DNA from: Sporomusaceae bacterium UBA1887
Lineage (GTDB): Bacteria; Bacillota; Negativicutes; Sporomusales; DSM-15969
NCBI GenBank assembly: GCA_002337925.1
Contig: DDHB01000024.1
Span: 46,877-73,714, forward strand
Length of the DNA: 26,838 nucleotides
Direction of reading: 5' to 3'
Positions 15,121 through 23,613 of this stretch are shown here, piece by piece. Each line of letters begins with the position of its first letter. The first letter of the stretch is position 1. The position numbers and the translations under genes were made by a program. Below the pieces are notes generated by a model, which saw only the letters and a list, made by a program, of their open reading frames with translations, was not told the DNA's origin and did no database searches.

Positions 15121-15321
15121 ATGGCTTCCTATGAAAAAATAATTAAAACCATTATTGAAAAATTTCAAAATGCACTGTCACCTCTCAGTGAACTTAGTCA
15201 GATAACGCATAACCAGGAACTTCTTATTGCCCAAACACAACAAATCATTGATCTTTTGAAACGAGAATACTCTGGGCGCGAAGAACCTAGTTCACCGGAA
15301 ATTACGAATGAAACAAAATAA
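15121..15321 (+). CDS. Small hypothetical protein, 66 aa
   Basis: The ATG follows AAAAAGGAGGT at a good distance. The product is soluble and mostly helical: KIIKTIIEKFQNAL, then ELLIAQTQQIIDLLKREY, which could form an amphipathic coiled coil, then a polar Ser/Glu/Pro/Thr tail. No cysteine, signal peptide or membrane helix. No family recognised. It stands alone between two terminators, with a promoter-like sequence shared with the Cys-x-Pro peptide gene, so the two may be expressed together. Confidence 0.65.
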   Translation: MASYEKIIKTIIEKFQNALSPLSELSQITHNQELLIAQTQQIIDLLKREYSGREEPSSPEITNETK

Positions 15322-15400
15322 CATATTTCCGTAAGTATTTGTGTTTAAAAACAAAGAATTTGGGAAAGCTAGCAATATAGTTCATATCTCCTCTCCCATC

Positions 15401-15450
15401 AACTGGCTTTCGGGCCAGTTATTTTTTTTGCGGCATTTGCCGCTTTTTTT
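15401..15450 (+). terminator. Tandem terminators after the 66-aa gene
   Basis: AACTGGC/GCCAGTT (15401-15420) is followed by a T-run, then GCGGCA/TGCCGC (15430-15443) followed by seven T. The first hairpin is preceded by CTCCTCTCC at 15388; the same arrangement recurs at 18124-18162. The rest of 15322-15582 holds only an AT-rich stretch with the element ACTTATAACGACATAAA (15514-15530) before the next gene. Confidence 0.85.
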
Positions 15451-15582
15451 ACTTTTATCCACCTATTTATGCAATCACTTTTTCCGGGAAGGAACAAAAC
15501 TAAATATGGCGAACTTATAACGACATAAATCTACATATTTCTTCATTTACCCCTTATTTACCGGCATTAAGGAGGAACCTTG

Positions 15583-18033
15583 GTGAGCCTACGCTTTACT
15601 CAGTTACAGAAAATTATTGCGCTAGCAGCTATAGCCGCTTTTTTTAGTAGCCCTCTCAGTGCATCTGCTGAAACAGTCTCACTGCAATTAAAATGGAGTC
15701 ATCAATTCCAATTTGCCGGTTATTACGCTGCCATTGAAAAAGGGTTTTACCGTGATGAGGGATTAGATGTTATTTTACGGGAAGGCCTTCCAGCAACAAA
15801 AATGGTTGATGAGGTTATCAGCGGTAATGCCGATTTTGGTATCGATAATACCTCGTTATTAATAGAGCGGGATCGTGGCAAAAGCGTAGTAGTCCTTGCT
15901 GCTATTTTTCAACATTCTCCCCAAGCACTTATTGCCCGGAAAGTCACGGGAATTTTCTCTCCCCATGAGCTAAATTCTCGAAAAATAATGATGGTAAAAG
16001 CACAAAGCACTGATATCCTGGCAATGTTAAACAATGAGGGCATCTTTGTTGAGGACGCCAATATTGTCCCCCATACCTGGAATGTTCAAGATTTAATTGA
16101 CGGCAAAGTGGATGCAATGACAGGATACACAACTGCAGAGCCATTCCTGCTGCATACTAAAGACATTCCTTTTACGATAATACATCCCATCAGCTATGGA
16201 ATTGACTATTATGGCGATTGCCTTTTCACTTCTGAACAGCAGCTCGCTGCTAACCCTGAGCTTGTCGCCCGCTTTGTCCGGGCAAGCCTAAAGGGTTGGG
16301 AATATGCAATGAGCCATCAGGAAGAAATCATTGATTTGATCCTCACCAGCTACAAGCCATCTCTTTCCCGGGAAAAATTACGCTTTGAAGCCGCTGAAAT
16401 GCAAAAAGTCATTCTTCCCGATTATGTCGAAATCGGCCATATGAATACCGGACGGTGGGCTAAAATAGCGGAAACCCATCAAAAGTTCGGTCTAATTAGT
16501 CCCACTTTTTCGCTCGACAAATTTATTTATAAACCCAACTATTCCAGCAATACAATTTATCAGAAATTGCTTGTGCCTTTGGTCACTATTATCGGCCTTT
16601 TACTAATAGGATTAGTAGCCTTCGTGTCTTTCAATGTCCGTTTAAAGCATATTGTTAAGGAGCGAACCGCTACCTTAGAAGAAAATCTCATTCAATTGCG
16701 CGAAAAAGAAGAGACAATCCGCCTTATTGCCTATCACGACGGTTTAACCAATCTCCCCAATCGTTTAATGTTCATTGAGCAGCTTAGCAAGAACACAAAA
16801 GCAGGCCGCTCTAACGATAACCATTTTGCTGTCGTATTTCTTGACCTCGATGACTTCAAAAGAATAAACGATGCCATGGGACATGCAGCAGGAGATGAGT
16901 TTCTGCGCATAGTTGCATACCGCTTGCAGCATTGTCTCCAAGAACGGGGAACGGTCTACCGCATTGGCGGTGATGAATTCATTTTGCTTTTCTCCGACAC
17001 CAGCGACTATGCACATACGGTTGAAATCGTTGAACTAGTGATTGCGGCAATCAGACTGCCCTGGAACTTTCAAGGGAGCGACTTTTATCTATCTGCCAGC
17101 ATCGGTATTGCCATGTACCCGAAAAACGGGCAAGATCCGGAGTTTCTCATAAAAGCCGCTGATATGGCAATGTATGAAGCTAAACGGCAGGGTAAAAACC
17201 GGTATCAGTTTTTCAGTGAAGCCATGCATTCCCAGTCTATTGAAAAGCTTACATTAGAATCAGAACTTCATCAGGCACTTGCCAATTCAGAGCTAGTTTT
17301 GCACTATCAGCCACAAGTAGATAGCGATACCAATGTAATAGGTGTTGAAGCTCTAATTCGCTGGCGCCATCCCACAAAAGGCTTACTACCACCAGGTGTT
17401 TTTATCCCTATTGCCGAAGAAACAGGCCTTATTGTACCAATTGGTGATTGGGCCATACGCACGGCCTGCCAGCAGTGCATGGAGTGGCAGCACGATGGTC
17501 AGCCACCTCTTCGCGTATCGGTAAACCTGTCAGTCCGGCAGTTGCAGCATGCAGATCTCCTGGAAAAAATTCGACATGTACTGATAGAAACACAACTGCC
17601 GCCGCACTTGCTTGAACTGGAAATAACCGAAACAGTAGCCGTAACGCACGCCGATCTCGTTGTCCCGCTTATGGATTCCTTGCGGGTCCTGGGCGTCAGA
17701 CTTGCATTGGATGACTTCGGAACAGGTTACTCATCGCTCATGTATTTAAAGAAATTTCCTATCGACATATTAAAAATTGATAAATCATTTATTCAGGACA
17801 TAACCACCAACCGCGATAACGAAGCGATTATCCAGACAATCCTTGCCTTAGCGGAAATCTTTAAGATTGAAACTGTAGCTGAAGGAGTCGAGACGAAAGA
17901 ACAATACCATCGCCTCAAGGCCCTCTCCTGTCCGATTATGCAGGGCTATTTATTCAGCCGTCCGATTCCTGCTGAAGATCTCCAAACGTTTCTTGAAAAT
18001 TATCAGACTTCCTTAAACTCTAGTCAACTTTAG
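15583..18033 (+). CDS. NMT1/THI5-like sensor with GGDEF and EAL domains, 816 aa
   Basis: One-protein receptor for cyclic-di-GMP control. A signal peptide (residues ~1-29, ending SASA) exports an NMT1/THI5/SsuA-type binding domain (30-310; LQLKWSHQFQFAGYYAAIEK, FYRDEGLDV, GNADFGIDNTS). A helix (~329-350) crosses the inner membrane. The cytoplasmic GGDEF domain keeps GGDEF near residue 462 but lacks the RxxD inhibitory site. The EAL domain begins with EALIRWRHP near 589 and keeps DDFGTGYSS and KIDKSF, so phosphodiesterase residues look intact. I chose the GTG at 15583 (GGAGG seven bases upstream) over the TTG just before it. THI5-type domains bind pyrimidine precursors of thiamine or sulfonates; the ligand here is unknown. 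Both catalytic domains look active. Confidence 0.9.
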   Translation: MSLRFTQLQKIIALAAIAAFFSSPLSASAETVSLQLKWSHQFQFAGYYAAIEKGFYRDEGLDVILREGLPATKMVDEVISGNADFGIDNTSLLIERDRGKSVVVLAAIFQHSPQALIARKVTGIFSPHELNSRKIMMVKAQSTDILAMLNNEGIFVEDANIVPHTWNVQDLIDGKVDAMTGYTTAEPFLLHTKDIPFTIIHPISYGIDYYGDCLFTSEQQLAANPELVARFVRASLKGWEYAMSHQEEIIDLILTSYKPSLSREKLRFEAAEMQKVILPDYVEIGHMNTGRWAKIAETHQKFGLISPTFSLDKFIYKPNYSSNTIYQKLLVPLVTIIGLLLIGLVAFVSFNVRLKHIVKERTATLEENLIQLREKEETIRLIAYHDGLTNLPNRLMFIEQLSKNTKAGRSNDNHFAVVFLDLDDFKRINDAMGHAAGDEFLRIVAYRLQHCLQERGTVYRIGGDEFILLFSDTSDYAHTVEIVELVIAAIRLPWNFQGSDFYLSASIGIAMYPKNGQDPEFLIKAADMAMYEAKRQGKNRYQFFSEAMHSQSIEKLTLESELHQALANSELVLHYQPQVDSDTNVIGVEALIRWRHPTKGLLPPGVFIPIAEETGLIVPIGDWAIRTACQQCMEWQHDGQPPLRVSVNLSVRQLQHADLLEKIRHVLIETQLPPHLLELEITETVAVTHADLVVPLMDSLRVLGVRLALDDFGTGYSSLMYLKKFPIDILKIDKSFIQDITTNRDNEAIIQTILALAEIFKIETVAEGVETKEQYHRLKALSCPIMQGYLFSRPIPAEDLQTFLENYQTSLNSSQL

Positions 18034-18068
18034 CAATTACTGTCTCCAAGACGGGCAGAAACTTTTAC

Positions 18069-18082
18069 TTATAACGTTATAA
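18069..18082. repeat. 14-base perfect palindrome
   Basis: TTATAACGTTATAA. A degenerate copy, TTATAACGACATAA, lies at 15516-15529 just before the GGDEF/EAL gene, so the two copies flank that gene. Could be an operator or -10 region; no regulator is evident. Confidence 0.35.
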
Positions 18083-18123
18083 AATATGGAAAAGACGGGA
18101 ATAATGATATTGTACGTACTTTT

Positions 18124-18162
18124 CTCCTCTCCTAAACTGGCTTAACAGCCAGTTATTTTTTT
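18124..18162 (+). terminator. Terminator after the GGDEF/EAL gene
   Basis: CTCCTCTCC (18124-18132) is followed by AACTGGC/GCCAGTT (18135-18154) around TTAACA and a run of seven T. It is the same arrangement as at 15388-15430. Confidence 0.85.
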
Positions 18163-18188
18163 AACGTCATTTCTAGGAGGTTTTTTCC

Positions 18189-18365
18189 ATGCCGACCTAC
18201 CGAGTACTAATCAACCAAAAGGCTACCGGCGATTATGTAATAAGTGCAACACGGGAAGACGCTTACTTTGAGATTGCCAGTTCTATGGCACTCACTTATG
18301 AGGACACCGTCCAGTTCGAAGAAGTTAACGCTCCGGCACAATCTATGGCAGATCAGCATATGTAA
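18189..18365 (+). CDS. Small hypothetical protein, 58 aa
   Basis: The ATG lies ten bases after TAGGAGG; 58 codons end at TAA and a strong terminator follows. The product begins MPTYRVLINQKATGDYVIS, continues with ATREDAYFEIASSMALTYED, and ends with a polar tail (QSMADQHM). A beta-beta-helix pattern without membrane segment or cysteines is suggested. No family recognised. A terminator separates it from the GGDEF/EAL gene, so it may have its own promoter or depend on read-through; I see no convincing promoter. The strong ribosome binding site and tight terminator argue that it is real. Confidence 0.62.
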   Translation: MPTYRVLINQKATGDYVISATREDAYFEIASSMALTYEDTVQFEEVNAPAQSMADQHM

Positions 18366-18373
18366 AAATAGAG

Positions 18374-18410
18374 GAAGCCCCAAAACAGATTTTTACCGTT
18401 TTGGGGCTTC
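18374..18410. terminator. Terminator after the 58-aa gene
   Basis: GAAGCCCCAAAAC pairs with GTTTTGGGGCTTC across an 11-base loop; T-rich sequence follows on plus. Confidence 0.88.
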
Positions 18411-18454
18411 TCTTATTTTTAATTAAAATTTTTCTCTTTTTATTACTTACCATA

Positions 18455-18483
18455 TTGACCTAACGAAAAAGTGCAGTTATAAT
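18455..18483 (+). promoter_or_regulatory. Promoter of the TonB-dependent receptor gene
   Basis: -35 TTGACC (18455-18460), 17-base spacer, -10 TATAAT (18478-18483). A Fur box begins two bases later. The leader before the receptor ATG would be about 200 bases and contains two TetR-type palindromes; I see no riboswitch in it. Confidence 0.82.
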
Positions 18484-18484
18484 T

Positions 18485-18503
18485 CTTATTGATAATGATT
18501 TTC
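18485..18503. promoter_or_regulatory. Fur box at the receptor promoter
   Basis: CTTATTGATAATGATTTTC matches the 19-base Fur consensus at 14 positions; an overlapping register from 18491 also gives 14. It lies directly after the -10 box, where a bound Fur dimer would block transcription. Confidence 0.65.
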
Positions 18504-18524
18504 ACTCCTGTACATATTTTTTAT

Positions 18525-18548
18525 TTATTGACTGTTGTCAGTCAATAA
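18525..18548. promoter_or_regulatory. TetR-type operator O1
   Basis: A perfect palindrome with ten-base arms TTATTGACTG and CAGTCAATAA around TTGT. The core GACTG-N4-CAGTC recurs in O2 (18622) and, with one base changed in the outer left arm, at the tetR promoter (25490). Confidence 0.75.
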
Positions 18549-18621
18549 GCGTTTTACATTCCAATGATCCTGCATGGGAGAGTTTATGCTGAATACATAT
18601 CGGACTTTTATTATCATCCAC

Positions 18622-18637
18622 TGACTGTCGTCAGTCA
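18622..18637. promoter_or_regulatory. TetR-type operator O2
   Basis: Arms TGACTG and CAGTCA around TCGT, with CAAT following as in O1. It lies 93 bp downstream of O1, centre to centre, and 52 bases before the receptor ATG. Confidence 0.72.
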
Positions 18638-18688
18638 ATTATTTATTTAGTAGCCTTGTTGCTACAAAAAATTATAAGGAGATGTCTC

Positions 18689-20617
18689 ATGAATAAGCTT
18701 CAAAAACAGGTCTTATGCTCTCTAGTAGGCAGCGCAATCTTATTTGGTCTCCCGTCAGTCTCATCTGCTGAGGAAACCAGCAGCCAGGAGTTCGCGTTAG
18801 ATGAATATGTGGTTACCGCCAGCCGGGTGCCGGTAAAGAAAAGTGAAATAGCTGCTAATGTCACCGTTATTACACGTGACGAGATAGAAAAAGGTGGCTA
18901 TACCAGCGTCCCTGATATATTAAAGAAAAACAACATCCACTTAGAGCAAAGCCGGAGTGCTGCCGTCCCTGTCCTCAATGGGGACGACCGGGTTCTTATC
19001 TTAGTCGATGGACGAAAAATGGGCTGGAGCCATCTGGTCATCTCTGGGAATGACCATGCCGGCTTTAACCCTAATTTGGTAGGCGTAGACACTATTGAAC
19101 GCATTGAAATTGTCCGCGGTCCTGCTTCCTCCTTATATGGCAGCGAAGCTGTCGGCGGCGTAATTAATATTATTACCCGCAAAGCAACTTCAACACAAAC
19201 TACCGCTTCTACCGAATTTGGCAGCTGGGGATCACGCCGCTACAGCTTTACTACACAAGGGAAAAATGATGATATTAGCTATATGGTTACCGCTGAAAAG
19301 AAAAAACAGGACGACCTCGAGTATAAAGATCCAAAAACAGGTCAAGTGAAAACTCTTGATCAAACCTACTTTGATCAAGAATTAGTAACCATGCGCTTGG
19401 ACAAGGACTTATCAAGCGACCGCTCACTCTCCATGCAGTTTGAACACACAAATGGTGAATATGGATTTGGTGGCATTCTACAAAGCTCTGGTCAAATTCA
19501 ACATCCAGACGGCTATACAACCTCCAAAAGCAACAATATTGCCCTTACCTATCAATGGGGAAAAGATCGTGGTGCCAATGATTTATTCCGATTTTATCAT
19601 AATGAATACCAATCCGACTCGTATAGCTCACTTGTTGATAATTCCGATCTCACTGCAAATGGCGTAAATTGGCAGCAAAGCTGGAATGTAAATGAGAATA
19701 ACAGCTTAGTTAGTGGTGTTGACTGGCGTCAGGAAAAGTTAGAAGACCACCAAACGATTAATAAAGCTGTTACAACCAGTGCAGTCTTTCTTGAAGACCG
19801 CTGGACATTACCGCACTCTTGGACCCTCTCGGTAGGCACGCGGTACGACAACCACAGCCACTTCGGCGGTAAGTTCACTTCACGGGTAACTGCCAATCGG
19901 GAGATTAACTCTGCTACCAATGTTTACGCCTCCTGGGGTCAATACGTTAAAAACCCAACAATCTTTCAAATGTACACCAATACCGAATATATGAAAGGCA
20001 ATCCTGACCTGCAGCCCGAAAGTGGAGAAACGACAATGGTCGGTATAAACTCAGAGTTAGGAAGTGGAGTCAAACTGCAGGCCAGTGCTTACCACAGCAA
20101 AATAAAAGATGCTCTTGACTGGGATTGGAAAGACTGGAATGGAACCGGGATCGGCACTGAGTATACAAAATATATTAATATCGATAACGAAGAACGTAAT
20201 GGCTTGGATATTAACCTATCAAAACAATTATCGCCTCAATGGAATATATCGGGCGGTTACTCATATGTAAAAATTGAATCTACAAATAAAAATAATAGAG
20301 AGGCAACAGTAGCTAATCGTAACAGCCAGCCAAACGGCTATCGCCTTAATGTAGAGTACGACCAGGATAAATGGAATTCCAATCTTACCGTACGGCGAGT
20401 TACTGGACGGGATCTTGCCCGCTTCACCAGCAAATCCTACACCACTTTGGATATGATGGTTAATTACAAGATCAATGCTGATACACGTATTTATCTCAAG
20501 GGTAATAACCTGACTAATGAAGCCTATGAAACAATTGGCGGTTACTGGCAAAGTGCTCCCGGTGAATACCCGATGCCATCCCGCAGCTTCTATGTGGGCG
20601 TAGAACACAAAATGTAA
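18689..20617 (+). CDS. TonB-dependent outer-membrane siderophore-type receptor, 642 aa
   Basis: Outer-membrane gated channel for an iron chelate or similar ligand. Signal peptide (residues ~1-27, ending VSSAEE), a TonB-box-like EYVVTASR, a plug domain (~35-160; RVLILVDGRKM, IERIEIVRGPASSLYGSEA, GGVINIITRK) and then a 22-strand-type barrel to the C-terminus (IYLKGNNLTNEAYETIGGYW near the end). Length is normal. I chose the ATG at 18689 because AAGGAG lies seven bases upstream; the frame is open back to 18656 without a site. Its presence shows an outer membrane, hence a Negativicute. No tonB/exbBD genes are in the window. Fur box and downstream ABC genes suggest iron; the precise ligand is not readable. 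Confidence 0.93.
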   Translation: MNKLQKQVLCSLVGSAILFGLPSVSSAEETSSQEFALDEYVVTASRVPVKKSEIAANVTVITRDEIEKGGYTSVPDILKKNNIHLEQSRSAAVPVLNGDDRVLILVDGRKMGWSHLVISGNDHAGFNPNLVGVDTIERIEIVRGPASSLYGSEAVGGVINIITRKATSTQTTASTEFGSWGSRRYSFTTQGKNDDISYMVTAEKKKQDDLEYKDPKTGQVKTLDQTYFDQELVTMRLDKDLSSDRSLSMQFEHTNGEYGFGGILQSSGQIQHPDGYTTSKSNNIALTYQWGKDRGANDLFRFYHNEYQSDSYSSLVDNSDLTANGVNWQQSWNVNENNSLVSGVDWRQEKLEDHQTINKAVTTSAVFLEDRWTLPHSWTLSVGTRYDNHSHFGGKFTSRVTANREINSATNVYASWGQYVKNPTIFQMYTNTEYMKGNPDLQPESGETTMVGINSELGSGVKLQASAYHSKIKDALDWDWKDWNGTGIGTEYTKYINIDNEERNGLDINLSKQLSPQWNISGGYSYVKIESTNKNNREATVANRNSQPNGYRLNVEYDQDKWNSNLTVRRVTGRDLARFTSKSYTTLDMMVNYKINADTRIYLKGNNLTNEAYETIGGYWQSAPGEYPMPSRSFYVGVEHKM

Positions 20618-20628
20618 TACATGTTAGC

Positions 20629-20659
20629 AAAGGAGATTGCCGAAAAGACAATCTCCTTT
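20629..20659 (+). terminator. Terminator after the receptor gene
   Basis: AAAGGAGATTG and CAATCTCCTTT are perfect 11-base arms around a nine-base loop, with T residues at the end. It separates the receptor from the ABC genes, which have their own promoter. Confidence 0.8.
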
Positions 20660-20668
20660 TCCCCTGCT

Positions 20669-20697
20669 TTTACCTAAATCGCTACTTATGTTATAGT
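20669..20697 (+). promoter_or_regulatory. Promoter of the ABC transporter operon
   Basis: -35 TTTACC (20669-20674), 17 bases, -10 TATAGT (20692-20697), with a Fur box starting eight bases later. Confidence 0.6.
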
Positions 20698-20704
20698 AAT
20701 ATAT

Positions 20705-20723
20705 GAAAATGAGTTTCATTATC
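20705..20723. promoter_or_regulatory. Fur box of the ABC operon
   Basis: GAAAATGAGTTTCATTATC matches the 19-base Fur consensus at 15 positions. It lies over the expected transcription start. Confidence 0.72.
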
Positions 20724-20763
20724 ATATATTACTCGCAAAACTTCAGAGGAGAACACCCCTACT

Positions 20764-22491
20764 ATGAGATGTATCCTTCGTTTACTATATGAAGCTAAGA
20801 AATACTACTGGCAGTTAGCCGGCGCTGTCGCCGGTATTGTCGCTTATACAGCAATTAACCTGCTTGGTCCCGCCTTAATCAGCCAGTTGATTGATCTACT
20901 GACAAGCAACTTTAGTAAAGCCGATATCCCCAAAGTGCAGCACCTTGCCTTGCTGCTGCTGGGTACATACATGATCCGGGCTATTTTTCGCCTGGCCAGC
21001 GACTACTGGGCTCATTATGCAGCCTGGAATATAGTCGCCGAAATGCGGGTCAAATTATATAATCACCTGCAAAACCTATCGCTGCGCTTTTACAGTGATA
21101 AACAAACAGGCCAGCTCATGAGCCAGGTCGTCAATGACACCGCTCAGTTTGAATTGCTGATTGCTCATGCAATTCCTAATATGTTAAGCAGCTTATTTAT
21201 TGTCATCGGCGTTGCAGTGCTGCTTTTGTTCATCAATCCCTGGCTGGCGCTGCTTACCTTTATCCCGGTACCGTTTGTTCTGGTTTTCAGTCTCTACTAT
21301 GCCAGGCGAATTTATCCTGCCTACGGTATTCATCAAGCCCGTTTAGGTGATATGAATGCGGTGCTGCAGGATAATCTGTCAGGCTTAAAAGAAATTCAGC
21401 TTTTCGGACGACAAGACTGTGCGTCCCAGCTATTCAGCACTCAGACCTATCAGTGGCGTGATGCTGTCATGAAGGTTGTCTGGCTTGGTGGCGTTTACCA
21501 TCCCGCCGTAGAAAGTATTTTGGCCATGGGAACCGTCATTGTTGTCGGCTTTGGCGGCATAATGGCACTTGACGGACTGCTCAGCCTCGGTGACATCGTC
21601 CGTTTCTTACTGTATCTCAGCCTCTTTTACGCTCCACTGACTACCCTGGTGGCTTCTGTTGACAGCCTGCTCCAGTCCGTGGCCGGAGCGGAGCGGGTAT
21701 TTTCCCTGCTCGATGCCCAGCCGGATATTCAAGATAAACCAGATGCCGTTGCCCTCGACTCTGCCCAAGGACACCTCGTTTTTCAAAACGTCACCTTTCA
21801 CTATGATCAGCAAACACCGGTATTGGAGGATATCTCGTTTGATATTCCCGCCGGCAGCATGGTAGCCATCGTCGGTCCCACCGGTGTAGGCAAGACGACG
21901 ACGGCGGCACTGCTTACCCGCTTTTATGATCCGCTGTCCGGCCATGTTACGCTAGACGGAATTAACCTAAGGGATATCTCACTTACCTCACTGCGCAACC
22001 AGATCAGCGTTGTTCCCCAGGATGTTTTTTTGTTCAACGGCTCCATTGCCGATAACATTGCCTACGGCAAGCCAACAGCCAAACGAGACGAAATTATCCA
22101 GGCCGCCAAACAAGCCTATATTCATGATTTCATTACCACTCTTCCGCAAGGCTACGATGCGCTGGTTGGTGAAAGAGGCGTACTACTGTCGGGAGGGCAA
22201 AAACAGCGTCTGGCAATTGCCCGGGCCTTGCTGAGAAATACCCCTATTCTCATCTTTGACGAGGCCACCGCCTCCGTCGATATGGAAGCAGAAACAAAAA
22301 TCCAGCAGGCGATACAGGAGCTCGCCGGTAACCGTACACTGGTAGTCATTGCTCACCGCCTTTCTACCGTGCGCCGGGCTGATAAGATTGTCGTCTTAGA
22401 TAACGCAGGAGTGGCAGAACAGGGTCGTCACGAAGACTTACTAGCCAAGGGCGGACTCTATGCACGCCTATGTGCCACACAGATAAACTAA
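20764..22491 (+). CDS. ABC half-transporter (exporter fold), 575 aa
   Basis: Six-helix membrane domain (residues ~10-310) fused to one ATPase domain (~335-570), so it should act as a dimer in the inner membrane. ATPase motifs are complete: Walker A GPTGVGKTTTAALL, Q-loop VVPQDVFLFNG, signature LSGGQKQRLAIARALL, Walker B ILIFDEATASVD and switch HRLS. It is first of an operon with a FecCD permease, ATPase and binding lipoprotein under a Fur box. Two roles are possible: export of a siderophore or porphyrin, or an importer using the exporter fold as in YbtPQ/IrtAB. No siderophore synthesis gene is present. The GAGGAG site is 12 bases from the ATG, longer than usual. Confidence 0.85.
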   Translation: MRCILRLLYEAKKYYWQLAGAVAGIVAYTAINLLGPALISQLIDLLTSNFSKADIPKVQHLALLLLGTYMIRAIFRLASDYWAHYAAWNIVAEMRVKLYNHLQNLSLRFYSDKQTGQLMSQVVNDTAQFELLIAHAIPNMLSSLFIVIGVAVLLLFINPWLALLTFIPVPFVLVFSLYYARRIYPAYGIHQARLGDMNAVLQDNLSGLKEIQLFGRQDCASQLFSTQTYQWRDAVMKVVWLGGVYHPAVESILAMGTVIVVGFGGIMALDGLLSLGDIVRFLLYLSLFYAPLTTLVASVDSLLQSVAGAERVFSLLDAQPDIQDKPDAVALDSAQGHLVFQNVTFHYDQQTPVLEDISFDIPAGSMVAIVGPTGVGKTTTAALLTRFYDPLSGHVTLDGINLRDISLTSLRNQISVVPQDVFLFNGSIADNIAYGKPTAKRDEIIQAAKQAYIHDFITTLPQGYDALVGERGVLLSGGQKQRLAIARALLRNTPILIFDEATASVDMEAETKIQQAIQELAGNRTLVVIAHRLSTVRRADKIVVLDNAGVAEQGRHEDLLAKGGLYARLCATQIN

Positions 22492-22510
22492 ATGGGAGAT
22501 TTTACAGATC

Positions 22511-23602
22511 ATGATGCAATTACGTAATGCAACCAAGGGAACTGCTGACGCTGTTATCCAGAAAAAACGGAACTTCCTCCTCTCTCTGGCAGCACTGGGA
22601 ACAGCAGCGCTCCTTTCTATCGTACTGGCGGCTTGTCTGGGAACTGTGAAAATCGCCCCATTGGAAGCCCTGCAAATTCTCCTATATAAAATATTCCAGC
22701 TAAACTTGGGCGAAACTATTTCCCAAATTTCTGCTGCCCATATGGATATTATTTGGAAGATTCGCTTTCCCCGGATACTAATGGCAGCAATCGTTGGTGC
22801 AGGCCTGGCAGTATGCGGTACGGCGATGCAATCCTCTGTACAGAACCCTCTGGCAGACCCATATATCCTCGGCATTTCCGCGGGTGCCTCCCTTGGCGCT
22901 ACTTTTGCCATTCTAATCCATGCAGCTGCCGGAGGAATGGGAGTGGCCTTTTGGGCATTTGCCGGTGCTCTGACCGCCTGTGTATTGGTTATGGCGCTCT
23001 CCACCATCGGCGGTCAGATGTCTACTATTAAAATGATTTTAGCCGGTACAATTGCCAATTCCCTGTTTATTGCTCTTTCCAATTGTATCATCTACCTTGC
23101 CGGCAATGCTGAAGGCATCCGTACGGTAACCTTTTGGACTATGGGCTCGCTTGCTGCAGCCAAGTGGCATAATCTGGCCCTGCCCGCTGCAGGTGTACTG
23201 GCAGGCTGCCTGTTCTTTCTCGCTCAGTCCCGCAACCTGAACACCATGCTGCTGGGAGAAGAGGCGGCGATTACGCTCGGTATTGACTTGGCAAAGGTGC
23301 GCCGCAATAATCTCATCATGACCGCTCTCGTAACAGGGCTGATTGTTGCCAATTGCGGAGTCATCGCCTTTGTAGGCTTAATCATTCCCCACATTGTGCG
23401 GGGCTTTGTCGGTTCTGACCACCGGCGTCTGCTCCCCTCGGTAATACTCACCGGGATACTCTTCCTGATTTGGGCGGATGTGCTGGCCCGCTCTATCCTG
23501 CCAAGCGGAGAACTTCCCATCGGTATCATTACCGCTATGATTGGCGCTCCATTTTTTCTATACATCCTATATAAAAATTCACTCGGCTTTGCCGGTAAAT
23601 AG
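22511..23602 (+). CDS. FecCD-family iron-chelate ABC permease, 363 aa
   Basis: Inner-membrane channel of a type II importer for siderophores, haem or cobalamin. About ten helices are expected. Family signatures: IRFPRILMAAIVGAGLAVCG near residue 90, MQSSVQNPLADPYILGISAG near 112, GLIIPHIVRGFVGSDHRRLL near 290 (coupling to the ATPase) and ARSILPSGELPIGIITAMIG near the end. A 30-residue basic N-terminal extension precedes helix 1. It is 19 bases after the half-transporter and 11 before the ATPase, so they are co-transcribed. Two adjacent ATGs (22511, 22514) are both possible starts. The only permease present, so it should form a homodimer. Confidence 0.92.
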   Translation: MMQLRNATKGTADAVIQKKRNFLLSLAALGTAALLSIVLAACLGTVKIAPLEALQILLYKIFQLNLGETISQISAAHMDIIWKIRFPRILMAAIVGAGLAVCGTAMQSSVQNPLADPYILGISAGASLGATFAILIHAAAGGMGVAFWAFAGALTACVLVMALSTIGGQMSTIKMILAGTIANSLFIALSNCIIYLAGNAEGIRTVTFWTMGSLAAAKWHNLALPAAGVLAGCLFFLAQSRNLNTMLLGEEAAITLGIDLAKVRRNNLIMTALVTGLIVANCGVIAFVGLIIPHIVRGFVGSDHRRLLPSVILTGILFLIWADVLARSILPSGELPIGIITAMIGAPFFLYILYKNSLGFAGK

Positions 23603-23613
23603 GAGGGATCAGC

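Noticed and set aside
15451..15582. Cyclic-di-GMP riboswitch before the GGDEF/EAL gene
   Set aside because: No GEMM-like CACGCACAG core or matching stem is present on the plus strand.
18585..18623. Leader peptide of 12 codons between the two TetR sites
   Set aside because: A GGGAGAG lies only three bases before the ATG, too close for normal initiation, and the peptide has no regulatory codon run beyond three Ile.
18484..18688. Cobalamin or other riboswitch in the receptor leader
   Set aside because: No B12-box or other conserved core is visible; the leader instead holds a Fur box and two palindromes.
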